Assembly (NCBI GenBank): GCA_947446025.1
Contig: CANFEY010000013.1
Coordinates: 18,463-82,462 of the forward strand
Direction: 5' to 3'
Origin: Bryobacterales bacterium
Lineage (GTDB): Bacteria > Acidobacteriota > Terriglobia > Bryobacterales > Bryobacteraceae
Length of the DNA: 64,000 bases
The notes under the pieces are model-generated. The model saw nothing but the letters and a program-made list of their open reading frames with translations, made no database searches and was not told the origin of the DNA. This document shows positions 50,889 to 59,551 of this stretch, one piece after another. Made by a program: the position numbers and the translations under genes. Each line of letters begins with the position of its first letter. Position 1 is the first letter of the stretch.

Positions 50889-52700
50889 ATGAAGACTGTG
50901 AAGAACTACATTGCTGCATTGAGTGTGTTGCTGGTGATGACGCCGGCCGGGTATGGGCAGAGCCGCAACAACCGGGCTCCCCAATTGATACCGGAGGGCG
51001 GGTTCATCAACAACCTGACCCAGAAATACAAGCCCCAGTACGTCCCGCCGATTGATGTTTCGAACTCCAGCCGGCTGGAGCAGCTGATCCGCGCGGGCAA
51101 CCTGTATTTGTCGCTGAACGACGCCATCGCTCTTGCGCTTGAAAACAACATCGGCCTGGAGATTCAACGCTACACGTTTCAGACCAACGACATCGCGCTG
51201 AAGAGTTCCTATACGGGCACCAACGGCAGCTGGGACCCGACGCTGACCAGCGCCGTGAATTGGGGCCGCAACCAGAACATTCAGACCAACTCCGTCACCG
51301 CCGGCGGACAATCGGTCAACATCAACAACACGCGGACCAGGAACTTCGGTATCCAACAGGGCTTCAAGACGGGCGGCAACCTGACGTTCGGGTTCAACAA
51401 CGCCTCGCGCACCACCAACAACGCCAACGATATCTTTGGACCCACGCTGACCTCCAGCCTGCAGCTGCAGGGCACGCAGCCCCTGCTGAACGGCTTCGGC
51501 CTGGCGCTGAACACGCGCGGCATCGTGATCGCCAAGAACAACATCCGGGCCGCGGACTTTACCTTCCGCCAGCAGATCAACACCCTGGTGAACCAAGTGG
51601 TGCAGGCGTATTGGAATTTGGTGAGCGCCTCGCTGAACGTGAACGTGGCGCGGCAATCGCTGGAGCTGTCGGAACGCCTCTTGGAGCAGAATAAGAAACA
51701 GATTGAGATCGGGACGATGGCGCCCATCGACATCAAGCAGACCGAGGTGCAGGTAGCCAACGGCGAGGTTTCGCTGATCACGGCCGAAGCCTCGATCGCC
51801 ACGCAGGAGAACACGCTGAAGAACCTGCTGAGCCGCAACGGCCTGGCCAGCGCGACGATTGCCTCGGCGCACATCATTCCCACAAGCCGCGTGGAAGTTC
51901 CCGCGGTGGAGCCGGTGCAGCCCATTCAGGACCTCACGGAAATGGCGCTGCGCAGCCGCCCGGAACTGGACCAGCAGCGCATCCAGATGGAGAATACCAA
52001 CATTAACCTGAAGGCCACGCGCAATTCGATGCTCCCGACCGTTTCGCTCACCGGCAACATCTCGAACCCGGCCAGCGGCGGTCCCATCAACAGCATTCCC
52101 AACTTCAACCCGATCACGAACCAAGTAATTCCCCGTGACCTTAGCCGGGTGAACGGCGACCTGATCGGCGGCTATAGCAACATCCTCCGCCAGTTGTGGG
52201 GCCAGCAGACGATTAACTACACCATCGGCTTCAACATCAACATCCCGCTGCGTAACCGGGCGGCCCAATACACCATGGCGACGCAGGAATTGCAGCTGCG
52301 CACTGCGCAGCTGCAGCTGAAGCAGCAGGAAAACACAATCCGCGCGGACGTGGCCAACGCGCAGATCAACATCGCCAGCGCGCGGGCGCGCTTCCAGTCC
52401 TCTGAGAAAGCCCTGGCGGCGCAGGAGGCTGTGGTCGACGGAACGCAGCGCAAGTTCCAGCTGGGCACGGCGACTTTGTTTGAAGTGATCACGCAGCAGA
52501 ACAATCTGGCGACCTCGCGGCAGAATCTGGTGACCGCGCAGGTGGCCTACGCCAACGCCCGGCTCGCCATGGATGCAGCCACCGGCTCACTCATGGAGAA
52601 GTACAACGTGGTTCTGGACGAGGCCAAGGACGGCACGCTGTCGCGGCGGCCCGATCCGATCCAGGATGTGATCAACCAAAACGGACCGGCCGCCCGCTAG
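50889..52700 (+). CDS. TolC-family outer membrane efflux protein
   Basis: 603 residues, longer than E. coli TolC. Signal (NYIAALSVLLVMTPAGYGQ), then two repeats of the OEP fold: LSLNDAIALALENNIGLEIQR and a first helical hairpin, INTLVNQVVQAYWNLVSASLNVNVARQSLELSERLLEQNKKQIEIG, and in the second half DLTEMALRSRPELDQQRIQME, FNINIPLRNRAAQY, AQLQLKQQENTIRADV, FQLGTATLFEVITQQNNL. Forms the trimeric outer-membrane duct for the MacA/MacB proteins encoded just upstream (155-nt gap). C-terminal DPIQDVINQNGPAA tail is hydrophilic. Confidence 0.95.
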   Translation: MKTVKNYIAALSVLLVMTPAGYGQSRNNRAPQLIPEGGFINNLTQKYKPQYVPPIDVSNSSRLEQLIRAGNLYLSLNDAIALALENNIGLEIQRYTFQTNDIALKSSYTGTNGSWDPTLTSAVNWGRNQNIQTNSVTAGGQSVNINNTRTRNFGIQQGFKTGGNLTFGFNNASRTTNNANDIFGPTLTSSLQLQGTQPLLNGFGLALNTRGIVIAKNNIRAADFTFRQQINTLVNQVVQAYWNLVSASLNVNVARQSLELSERLLEQNKKQIEIGTMAPIDIKQTEVQVANGEVSLITAEASIATQENTLKNLLSRNGLASATIASAHIIPTSRVEVPAVEPVQPIQDLTEMALRSRPELDQQRIQMENTNINLKATRNSMLPTVSLTGNISNPASGGPINSIPNFNPITNQVIPRDLSRVNGDLIGGYSNILRQLWGQQTINYTIGFNINIPLRNRAAQYTMATQELQLRTAQLQLKQQENTIRADVANAQINIASARARFQSSEKALAAQEAVVDGTQRKFQLGTATLFEVITQQNNLATSRQNLVTAQVAYANARLAMDAATGSLMEKYNVVLDEAKDGTLSRRPDPIQDVINQNGPAAR

Positions 52701-52726
52701 CCGTCCCCTTATCGGACCCAAATCGG

Positions 52727-52758
52727 CACCCGCTGGAGGCTCTCCGGCGGGTGTTTTC
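52727..52758 (+). terminator. rho-independent terminator after the efflux operon
   Basis: CACCCGC ... GCGGGTG stem with an inner GGAG/CTCC pairing, followed by TTTTCTTTT, 26 nt after the tolC-type stop. It closes the macA-ATPase-permease-tolC operon. Confidence 0.88.
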
Positions 52759-52823
52759 TTTTGAATTCAATGACTTACTCCGTGGCGGGTCGCTTGCATT
52801 GTCACCTGCGTATGTTTCTCTCA

Positions 52824-52934
52824 GCGCAAGGAGCCGGTCCGATCCCCGTAGGTTGCCCCGCTAGCCCGTCCCGCCCGTAACAACTCTTCACCGATTCCGC
52901 CCGCTTCCGCTATGACCCGGCAGGCTCCTTGCGC
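52824..52934. other. candidate structured RNA or large hairpin
   Basis: Perfect 12-bp arms GCGCAAGGAGCC (52824-52835) and GGCTCCTTGCGC (52923-52934) enclose 87 nt; GGTC (52836-52839) can pair with GACC next to a 5-nt bulge, giving 16 bp. A weaker internal GTTGC/GTAAC pairing exists. No known riboswitch, SRP, 6S or tmRNA core was recognised on either strand. The -10-like TATAAT for the VWA gene lies just after it. Rest of the gap (52759-52823) shows nothing. Confidence 0.4.
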
Positions 52935-52959
52935 CGCCCTTCTCATCCTGAGACTCCGC

Positions 52960-52965
52960 TATAAT
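52960..52965 (+). promoter_or_regulatory. -10 element upstream of VWA gene
   Basis: Perfect TATAAT 18 nt before the ATG at 52983, so transcription would start near 52972 with almost no leader beyond the GAGGG ribosome site. The -35 position is poor, so an activator may be needed, or the box is fortuitous. Confidence 0.45.
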
Positions 52966-52982
52966 CGACACGAGGGCTGTGT

Positions 52983-54023
52983 ATGTCTCGTATCCCGCGT
53001 TGGACTTTCGTCTTAGCCGCGCTCTTGGCGCTGACCATTCCGCTTGCTCTATGGGCGCCGCTTGCGCTGATGGCGCAGGATGAGATCGAGGTTCCGACCA
53101 TCAAGATCGGCGTAACCGAGGTCGTGGTGCCCGTCACCGTAACCGACTCCGAGGACCGCTTTGTCAGCAACCTCAAACAATCCGACTTCGAGGTGTACGA
53201 CCAGAACATCCGGCAGACCTTGAAGTTTTTCACCGCCGAGCACAATCAGCCCGTGGTGGTGGGCTTCCTGATGGATCTGAGCAACGGCATGAAGGTCCGC
53301 TGGAAGGAATACCATGAGACGGCGGTGGAGATGGTGCTGTCCCTGCTGACGGGGGACAAGAAGTTCCAGGGCTACCTGATCGGCTACAGCACGCAGGCCG
53401 AGGTGATGGTGGACACCACCTTTGATGCCGATAAGATTGTTTCAAAGCTCGACAAGGTCACGCCGGCGGGCGGGGCGGCGTTGTATGACGCGATCTATTT
53501 GGCCTGCACCAGCCGCAAGCTGGTCCCAGGCGAGCCGGTGGAGCCACGCCGCGTGTTGGTCATCGTGGGCGACGGGCACGACAATGCCAGTAGCCACACG
53601 CTTGAGGAAGTCATCGAACTGGCCCAGCGCACGCAGTTGACGATTTACGCGATCTCGACCGACGCCTACGGATTCACTTCGCCCTATGGCAAGAATCTGC
53701 GGCGCTTGGCGGAGGAGACGGGCGGGCGCGTGGAGACGCCGCTTGAGAACACCTACGACAATACGCAAGGGTTTTTGTCGCGGCCGTCGGATGAAGGGGC
53801 GTTTGAGTTCAAGGTGGGTACGGGCGGGTTCCAGGCGAAAATTTTGGGGTCGATGTTTAAGTCGATCACGAACATTGCTGGTGAGATCACCACGCAGTAC
53901 CTTCTGCGCTACCAGCCGAACACGCCGGGGGATGAGAGCCTGCGGCATGAGATTAAAGTGCACGTGAATCTGGCGAACACCAAAGTGCGGGCGCGGTCGT
54001 TTTATTACGTGGCGAACCCGTAG
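52983..54023 (+). CDS. VWA domain-containing protein, TIGR03436-like
   Basis: 346 residues. Signal peptide (WTFVLAALLALTIPLALWAPLALMAQ), then IKIGVTEVVVPVTVTDSEDRFV, SDFEVYDQNIRQTLKFFTAE and the VWA fold: VVVGFLMDLSNGMKVRWKEYHE with a partial MIDAS (D-x-S, third position Gly), YLIGYSTQAEVMVDTT, TPAGGAALYDAIYLAC, RRVLVIVGDGHDNASS (second MIDAS-type Asp), TIYAISTDA. Ends VRARSFYYVANP, the RxxYY.P ending common to this family. Unlike the two VWA genes at the left edge it keeps the first MIDAS Asp. Secreted; function unknown. GAGGG 6 nt upstream. Confidence 0.92.
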   Translation: MSRIPRWTFVLAALLALTIPLALWAPLALMAQDEIEVPTIKIGVTEVVVPVTVTDSEDRFVSNLKQSDFEVYDQNIRQTLKFFTAEHNQPVVVGFLMDLSNGMKVRWKEYHETAVEMVLSLLTGDKKFQGYLIGYSTQAEVMVDTTFDADKIVSKLDKVTPAGGAALYDAIYLACTSRKLVPGEPVEPRRVLVIVGDGHDNASSHTLEEVIELAQRTQLTIYAISTDAYGFTSPYGKNLRRLAEETGGRVETPLENTYDNTQGFLSRPSDEGAFEFKVGTGGFQAKILGSMFKSITNIAGEITTQYLLRYQPNTPGDESLRHEIKVHVNLANTKVRARSFYYVANP

Positions 54024-54034
54024 GGCGAGTTAAT

Positions 54035-54097
54035 TGGCCACAGATGAAGGGGATGAAACTTCGGGCTTATCTGTGTTCATCCGTGTTTATCCCTGGC
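54035..54097. repeat. CACGGATG-type inverted repeat, copy 2 (diverged)
   Basis: GGCCACAGATGAAGGGGATGAAAC (from 54037) against an inverted ATCTGTGTTCATCCGTGTTTATCCCTGGC. More mismatches than copy 1 at 34255-34328, but the same CCACxGATG/CATCCGTG building blocks. Again directly downstream of a gene's stop codon. Confidence 0.65.
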
Positions 54098-54128
54098 TGA
54101 CTAAGTTTTTGGCCGATACGTTCCTAGA

Positions 54129-54476
54129 ATGCTGGCAGTCGAGACACAATCCGCGCAGTTGTTTGTGCTTCAGCTCGACGCGGGCGAAGTGGTCAACGCG
54201 GGGGTGTTGTTGCTGGACCCGGCGATGAACGCGCTGCACCTGCGGCTGCGGCGGGACTGGGATATGGTGGCGCCGGAGGAAGCCGAAGTCCTGGAGGCTT
54301 TGCAGGACGATCTGGAGATGAAGGCCGCCGAGATGGGCGGGAATCAGCTGCTGGGCTATCTGCAGGGGACCTTATCGAACGTGCTGCGGATCTCCGAACC
54401 GCGCCACGTGATTGTCGAAAACTTTGAGCGCGCGCTGGCCCGGGCTTACCGGCAGCATGTGGACGCCAAGCCGTAG
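54129..54476 (+). CDS. hypothetical protein, in frame with the S24 peptidase downstream
   Basis: 115 residues, soluble. Begins MLAVETQSAQLFVLQLDAGEVVNAGVLLLDP; 'vNaGVlllDp' recalls DUF3037-like openings, but I am not sure. Middle part RLRRDWDMVAPEEAEVLEALQDDLEMKAAEMGG is helical, ending ISEPRHVIVENFERALARAYRQHVDAK. The TAG at 54474-54476 is followed in the same frame, with no other stop, by the peptidase sequence. So it may be the N-terminal half of a split or readthrough protein. Confidence 0.7.
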   Translation: MLAVETQSAQLFVLQLDAGEVVNAGVLLLDPAMNALHLRLRRDWDMVAPEEAEVLEALQDDLEMKAAEMGGNQLLGYLQGTLSNVLRISEPRHVIVENFERALARAYRQHVDAKP

Positions 54477-54491
54477 CCGTTCCGCACGCAC

Positions 54492-54905
54492 TTGCCGCGC
54501 TACACGTTGGCCGTCGCGGCGGGCAAGTTCCTGGACAATGATCCGGTCTCCGAAGACGGCTGGGAGGAAGCTCCCGTGGGGCTGCGGCTGCACGAGAACA
54601 TGTTCGTCGCGCGCATCGTGGGGCGCTCCATGGAGCCGCGCATTCCGGATGGCAGCTTGTGTGTGTTCCGGTCGAATGTGGTGGGCTCGCGGCAAGGCAA
54701 GCTGGTGCTGGTCGAATACCTGGGCGGCGGTACGAATGACCGCTACACGGTCAAGCGCTACTTCAGCGAAAAGAAGGCGGATGGGTCGCGCGGGAATGAC
54801 CGCGTGCGGCTGGAGCCGTTGAATCCTGAGTTCGATGCCTGGGAGCTGGACCCTGAAGAAGACCGCTTCCGCGTGCTGGCCGAGTTCGTAGAGGTACTCT
54901 ATTAG
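54492..54905 (+). CDS. S24 family peptidase domain (LexA/UmuD-like), no HTH
   Basis: 137 residues from a TTG at 54492, the only start-like codon after the in-frame TAG. The S24 fold: MFVARIVGRSMEPRIPDG with the nucleophile Ser, LCVFRSNVVGSRQGKLVLVEY, and YTVKRYFSEKK with the general-base Lys. No helix-turn-helix precedes it. The preceding frame reads PFRTHLPRYTLAVAAGKF, a segment that appears conserved in this family and starts upstream of any start codon, which suggests the true protein continues from the gene before. Members undergo or perform self-cleavage in damage responses. Confidence 0.82.
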   Translation: MPRYTLAVAAGKFLDNDPVSEDGWEEAPVGLRLHENMFVARIVGRSMEPRIPDGSLCVFRSNVVGSRQGKLVLVEYLGGGTNDRYTVKRYFSEKKADGSRGNDRVRLEPLNPEFDAWELDPEEDRFRVLAEFVEVLY

Positions 54906-54906
54906 A

Positions 54907-57171
54907 GTGCCTGTCTGCATCCTGATTGCCGCGCTGGCGGCGGTCTCCATCTACGGCTTTTTCCACGAGCAGCTCTTCGCGCAACAGTTGTGGGCCGAGG
55001 AAGGCGTGCGGAGCTTCGCGCTTTACGTTCTAGTCTACTGGGCGGTTGCGGGCGCGCTGCTGTGGCGGGGGCGGGTGCAGTGGTTGATTCCTGCGGCGGT
55101 GCTTTATGCCGCGTGGTGGGCGGGTCCCGTGGCGCCGGCGGTGGTGTTGTTTTTCCTGGGATCGTGCTACGCGCTGGGGCACCGGTGGGCGGCGGGTACA
55201 ACGGCGCTGCTGCTGGGGGCCGCGATCTGGATGCTGGCGCTGTGGGGAGCGCTGCATTTTCCGGTGAACTATCGGTGGGTCTATGCCGCGGCGTTCGCGG
55301 TGCCGTACGTGTGGGCGCGGCCCGCGCTTGGACTGCCGGAGGCGGCGGACCGGAAAGCAGCGGCGGCGATGGCGGTACTGCTGTTTGTGCTCGGCACCCA
55401 GTTCCTGGCAGCGCTGAAGCCGGAAATCAGTTCCGATGGGCTTTCGATGCACTTGGCGCTGCCGGCGGCGGTGGCGGATCAGGGCCGCTGGGCGTTCGAT
55501 CACCCGCACGCCATCTGGTCGCTCATGCCGGCGGGGGCGGACGCTCTCTACACAGGCGTCTATCTCTTGGGCGGCGAGGCTGCGGCCAAGCTGCTGAACT
55601 TCGCGTTCCTCGCCCTCATCTGTGCGCTGCTGGTGCGCGTGGCCCGGCGGTGGACTTCGCCCGAGCGAGCTTACCTGTGCGCGGCGTTGTTCGCTTCCAC
55701 GCCGCTGGTGCAATTAGTCACGGGGTCATTGTTTGTAGAGAACGTGTGGGCGGCGCTGCTGCTGGGAGCGGTGATCGTGGTGGTGGAAGAAGGCGACCTG
55801 CGGATCGCGGGTGCGCTTGCGGGAGCAGCGGTGGCGGTCAAGCTGATCGCCGTGGCGTTCGCCTTGCCGCTGGCGGTGCTTGCCCTGCGCGGCAAGGCGC
55901 GCGTGGCGGCGCTCGCACTCGCGCTGCTGTTCGCGCTGCCGCCCTACGTGTTCGCCTATGCGAAATCTGGCAACCCGATTTTCCCGTTCGCCAACGCGGT
56001 GTTCCGTTCGCCGGACTACGATTCGGCGACCTCCTTCAAAGATCCGCGCTTCGGCGACCTGCATCCTTCCTGGACAGCCCCGTACGACCTGACGTTCCGC
56101 TCCGCGATGTATGTGGAAGGGCAGGGAGGCGCGGCGGGATTTCAGTATTTCGTGTTGTTGCTGCCGGCGCTGCTGCTCATCCGCAAGCGCGATCAGGCGG
56201 TGATCGCGGTGGTCTCGGTGGCGGGCACGGCGATTGTGCTGTTGGGTGCGCCGAACCTCCGCTATGCCTACGCCGCGATGCCGCTGGCTTCGTTGGCGCT
56301 CGCCTGGCTCCCGATGCGCGCCGTGGCGGTGTTGGGGTTGATCGCGGTGAATCTATGGTTCCTGCCGTCGTCGAGCTACTACAACCCCGACTTCGCATTG
56401 TTCCGCAAGCAGGACGTCGAGCCGTTCCTCGCGGCGAAGGCTCCGGTGCGCGTGTTGATCCAGCGGCTCAACCGGGAGGCTCCCGGCGAAGCGGTCGCGT
56501 TTTTCTCCACCGACGCGACGGCCGGCTTGCGGGCCACCGCGTACACCGACACCTGGCACAACGAGCATTACTGGGAACACGTGCGCAACGCTCCCGATCC
56601 TGCCGCGATTGCCGCGCAGTTTCGTGGACTCGGCATTCGCCACGTGATCGCGCCCAGCACTCGCGAGGCTCCGTTCGAGGTGGTGCGCGGATTTCTTGCC
56701 CGCTGGCTGGATGCCGGGACCACGGTGGGTCCGCTCACGCTGTACCGGGTGCGGGACGCCGAAATTCCGATTCCCAAAGACACGCGTCCGCTTGCGCCGG
56801 GAACGCATGACGACAGCGAGCCGCGCATCGAGTACACAGGAGCCTGGCTCCACGACAAGCAGTTCGCCGAGCCGGTGGGGCAGACGCTGAGCTACTCGGA
56901 CGTGGCGGGCGATGTGCTGAAGCTGACGTTCGAGGGCAACGCCATCAGCTACGTGTACACGCGCGCCGCGAACCGGGGGATGGGTGAGGTGTGGATCGAC
57001 GGCAAGCTTGCGCGGCGCGTGAATTTGTACGCGGCACAGACGGAGTGGCAGGCGCGGGTGAACGTTGCGCTCCGGCCGGGGAGGCACACGTTCGAGCTGC
57101 GCGTCACCGGCCGCAAGGACCGCAAGTCTTCGGGAAGTTTTGTGGATCTGGATGCCGTCACGGTGGAGTAG
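54907..57171 (+). CDS. large polytopic membrane protein, GT-C-like, with C-terminal beta-sandwich
   Basis: 754 residues from the GTG at 54907, one nt after the S24 stop. About 12 hydrophobic segments in the first 500 residues; loops such as LKPEISSDGLSMHLALPAAVADQGRW and YAKSGNPIFPFANAVFRSPDY resemble the ArnT/PMT-type lumenal loops of glycosyltransferase-C enzymes. A soluble part (about 520-640) carries FFSTDATAGLRATAYTDTWHNEHYWEHV. The final 100 residues (VLKLTFEGNAISYVYTRAANRGMGEVWIDG ... FVDLDAVTVE) form a lectin-like jelly roll. Probably moves sugars from lipid carriers onto surface polymers. Confidence 0.78.
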   Translation: MPVCILIAALAAVSIYGFFHEQLFAQQLWAEEGVRSFALYVLVYWAVAGALLWRGRVQWLIPAAVLYAAWWAGPVAPAVVLFFLGSCYALGHRWAAGTTALLLGAAIWMLALWGALHFPVNYRWVYAAAFAVPYVWARPALGLPEAADRKAAAAMAVLLFVLGTQFLAALKPEISSDGLSMHLALPAAVADQGRWAFDHPHAIWSLMPAGADALYTGVYLLGGEAAAKLLNFAFLALICALLVRVARRWTSPERAYLCAALFASTPLVQLVTGSLFVENVWAALLLGAVIVVVEEGDLRIAGALAGAAVAVKLIAVAFALPLAVLALRGKARVAALALALLFALPPYVFAYAKSGNPIFPFANAVFRSPDYDSATSFKDPRFGDLHPSWTAPYDLTFRSAMYVEGQGGAAGFQYFVLLLPALLLIRKRDQAVIAVVSVAGTAIVLLGAPNLRYAYAAMPLASLALAWLPMRAVAVLGLIAVNLWFLPSSSYYNPDFALFRKQDVEPFLAAKAPVRVLIQRLNREAPGEAVAFFSTDATAGLRATAYTDTWHNEHYWEHVRNAPDPAAIAAQFRGLGIRHVIAPSTREAPFEVVRGFLARWLDAGTTVGPLTLYRVRDAEIPIPKDTRPLAPGTHDDSEPRIEYTGAWLHDKQFAEPVGQTLSYSDVAGDVLKLTFEGNAISYVYTRAANRGMGEVWIDGKLARRVNLYAAQTEWQARVNVALRPGRHTFELRVTGRKDRKSSGSFVDLDAVTVE

Positions 57172-57192
57172 CCGTGATACATTGGCTAGATC

Positions 57193-57687
57193 ATGGCACT
57201 GACTACTGAAGAACTCATCGCATCGTTACAGAATGAAGTCCGCATCCTGCTGCATTTGGCCGGCAAAATCGACCGCGCACAGCTCGACTACCGTCCGACG
57301 GCGAAGCAGCGCAGCACCATCGAATTGTTGCGCTACTTGAGCATCATGGGACCCGGCTTGGTCAACGCGATCAAGACGGGCAGCTTCGATGGCGAAGCTT
57401 GGGGCAAGGCCGTCGCGGCAGCCGCGGAGAAGGATCTGGACGCGATTCTAGCCGATATCGGCGCGCAGCCGGAGATGTATGCGAAGGAGTTGCCGGGCAT
57501 CGATTTGGCCGTCGAAATGGACCTGTTTGGGCGTAAGCACAGCCTGGGGTATCACACGGTGAACTTGGTGCTCAGCGGTCATGCTGCGTACCGCACCCAG
57601 TTGTTCCTTTACCTCAAGGCTTGTGGGCGCGAGGAATTATCAACGTACAACCTCTGGGGCGGCATGGATGCGCCGCCGCAAGCGTAA
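57193..57687 (+). CDS. DinB-like four-helix protein, hypothetical
   Basis: 164 residues, soluble and mostly helical: LTTEELIASLQNEVRILLHLAGKI, LDYRPTAKQRSTIELLRYLSIMGPGL, WGKAVAAAAEKDLDAILADIGAQPEM, HTVNLVLSGHAAYRTQLFLYLKACG. 'YRPtakqrs..eLLrYls' and a C-terminal H.a.Yr.qlf.ylk resemble DinB/YfiT-type proteins, in which His residues bind a divalent metal; here H181-type ligands are only partly identifiable. Substrate unknown. 21 nt after the membrane-protein gene. Confidence 0.7.
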   Translation: MALTTEELIASLQNEVRILLHLAGKIDRAQLDYRPTAKQRSTIELLRYLSIMGPGLVNAIKTGSFDGEAWGKAVAAAAEKDLDAILADIGAQPEMYAKELPGIDLAVEMDLFGRKHSLGYHTVNLVLSGHAAYRTQLFLYLKACGREELSTYNLWGGMDAPPQA

Positions 57688-57700
57688 CGCGCTAGTCCTG

Positions 57701-57830
57701 TGACCGGATGATTCATTGGATCCGGCGGTCGCTTATTGTAGCCCCATGCGTCACCGTGGGGCCTCCAATTTGACTTGAAGCCCCACGCTCACGCGGGTCT
57801 AGGCGATCGTGCAAACGAATCATCCGGTCA
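57701..57830. repeat. nested inverted repeat between convergent genes
   Basis: Outer arms TGACCGGATGATTC (57701-57714) and GAATCATCCGGTCA (57817-57830), perfect 14 bp. Inner hairpin CGTGGGGC (57755-57762) / GCCCCACG (57780-57787), perfect 8 bp with a 17-nt loop. Fills the 148-nt gap between the DinB-like gene and the convergent dehydratase. It may be a bidirectional terminator or a small mobile palindrome; T-runs are poor. Confidence 0.7.
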
Positions 57831-57835
57831 TGGCG

Positions 57836-59551
57836 CTAGTGGCTTTCGCGCGGGATGCCCGCGCCGCGGCAGCCGACTAGGAAGTCAAGGTCGGCGCCTT
57901 GGTGCGATTGCAGCACGTGATCGATGTACATACGCTGGTAGCCGCTCGACGCAACCGGCGCGGGCGGCACCCACGCAGCCCTGCGGCGGGCCATCTCTTC
58001 ATCGGAGATGCATAGGTTCAGCTTGCGGAATTCGATGTCGAGTTCGATCTCATCGCCATCCCGCACCAACGCCAACGGGCCTCCGGCGGCGGATTCGGGA
58101 GACACGTGCAGCACGACTGTGCCGTATGCCGTGCCGCTCATGCGGGCGTCGGAGATGCGCACCAGGTCGGTGATGCCGCGCGCGAGCAGCTTGGGGGGCA
58201 GCGGCATGTTGCCGACTTCGGGCATGCCGGGGTAGCCCTTGGGACCCGCGCCTTTCATCACCATCACGGAGTTTTCATCCACGTCTAAATTCGGATCGTC
58301 GATGCGCGCCTTGAAGTCCTCGATGCTTTCGAAGACCACCGCCCGGCCACGATGCTTCAGCAGGAGGGGCGTGGCGGCGGAGGGTTTGACGACGGCTCCG
58401 TCGGGGGCGAGGTTGCCGCGCACCACGGCAAGGCCGGCGCGTTCACGAATGGGGTTGCCGATCTCGCGGATGACCTCGCGGTTCCAGCATGGAGCGTCCG
58501 CGGTATTCTCACCCATCGTTTTCCCGTTGACGGTGAGCGCGTCGCGATGGATGCGGTCGCCCAGTTCGCGGACTACTGCGGGAACGCCTCCCGCGTAGTA
58601 GAAATCTTCCATGAGGAACTTGCCGGAGGGCATCAGATCCACCAGCAGCGGCAGTTCGTGGCCGATGCGGGCGAAATCGTCGAGGTCGAGCTTCACGCCC
58701 ACGCGGCCGGCAATCGCCAGCATGTGCAGCACGAAGTTGCTCGACCCGCCGATGGCCGCGTTCACCTTGATCGCGTTCTCAAAGGCCTGCCGCGTGAGGA
58801 TGTGGCTGATGCGCACGTCTTCCTTCACCAGGTCCACAATGCGCCGTCCGGCCATGTGAGCCAGCACGTAGCGCCGCGAATCCACCGCCGGAGTGGCTGC
58901 GTTCTGGGGCAGGCCCATGCCGAGCGCTTCCACCATGCACGCCATCGTCGAAGCCGTGCCCATGCTCATGCAGTGGCCCGCGGAGCGCGATTGGCACTGT
59001 TCGGCTTCAAAGAAATCCTGCGCCTTCATCTTGCCCGCGCGCACGTCTTCGCTCATCTGCCAGACGGACGTGCCGGAGCCGATGGTCTGATCCTGAAAGC
59101 GTCCGTTGAGCATCGGACCGCCGGAGACCACGATGGCGGGCACATCGCAGCTGGCCGCGCCCATCAGCAGTGACGGCGTTGTTTTATCGCAGCCGCAGAG
59201 CAGCACAACGCCATCGATGGGATTTCCTCGGATAGATTCCTCCACGTCCATGCTGGCCAGGTTGCGGAACAGCATCGCGGTGGGGCGGATGTTGGTTTCG
59301 CCCAGGGACATGACGGGGAACTCCAGCGGGAATCCGCCCGCTTCCCACACGCCGCGCTTGACGCGGCCGGCCACCTGGCGCAGGTGCGCGTTGCAGGGCG
59401 TGAGTTCGCTCCACGTATTACAGATCCCGATGACGGGGCGGCCATCGAACACGTCGGGCGGGAAGCCCTGGTTCTTCATCCAGGAGCGGTGAATGAAACC
59501 GTCGCGGTCGGTCAGGCCGAACCAGTGGGAGCTGCGTAGCTTTCGGGACAC
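57836..59551 (-). CDS. L-arabinonate dehydratase-type IlvD/Edd family enzyme
   Basis: 571 residues from a GTG at 59551 that overlaps the stop of the upstream gene (TAGTG); it yields SRKLRSSHWFGLTDRDGFIHRSWMKNQG, the start seen in sugar-acid dehydratases. [2Fe-2S] ligand areas: GICNTWSELTPCN, LLCGCDKTTPSLLMGA and GHCMSMGTASTMACM. KVNAAIGGSSNFVLHML and RISDARMSGTAYGTVVLH follow. The length and 'FIHRSWMKNQG' opening fit L-arabinonate (or D-xylonate) dehydratase rather than IlvD proper. Would make 2-keto-3-deoxy-sugar acids. Sugar-acid genes are absent nearby except an epimerase 3 kb away. Confidence 0.88.
   Translation of the reverse strand: MSRKLRSSHWFGLTDRDGFIHRSWMKNQGFPPDVFDGRPVIGICNTWSELTPCNAHLRQVAGRVKRGVWEAGGFPLEFPVMSLGETNIRPTAMLFRNLASMDVEESIRGNPIDGVVLLCGCDKTTPSLLMGAASCDVPAIVVSGGPMLNGRFQDQTIGSGTSVWQMSEDVRAGKMKAQDFFEAEQCQSRSAGHCMSMGTASTMACMVEALGMGLPQNAATPAVDSRRYVLAHMAGRRIVDLVKEDVRISHILTRQAFENAIKVNAAIGGSSNFVLHMLAIAGRVGVKLDLDDFARIGHELPLLVDLMPSGKFLMEDFYYAGGVPAVVRELGDRIHRDALTVNGKTMGENTADAPCWNREVIREIGNPIRERAGLAVVRGNLAPDGAVVKPSAATPLLLKHRGRAVVFESIEDFKARIDDPNLDVDENSVMVMKGAGPKGYPGMPEVGNMPLPPKLLARGITDLVRISDARMSGTAYGTVVLHVSPESAAGGPLALVRDGDEIELDIEFRKLNLCISDEEMARRRAAWVPPAPVASSGYQRMYIDHVLQSHQGADLDFLVGCRGAGIPRESH

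Noticed and set aside
52824..52934. SRP RNA (4.5S) on the minus strand, suggested by a GTCATAGCGGAAG-like segment
   Set aside because: The conserved AGCAGCC/GGAA tetraloop surroundings are absent, so it is kept only as an unassigned structured element.
54990..56810. Plus-strand 606-codon frame overlapping the GT-like membrane gene
   Set aside because: Composition is Arg/Gly/Ala-rich with no membrane pattern, while the other frame gives a proper polytopic protein with a C-terminal domain.
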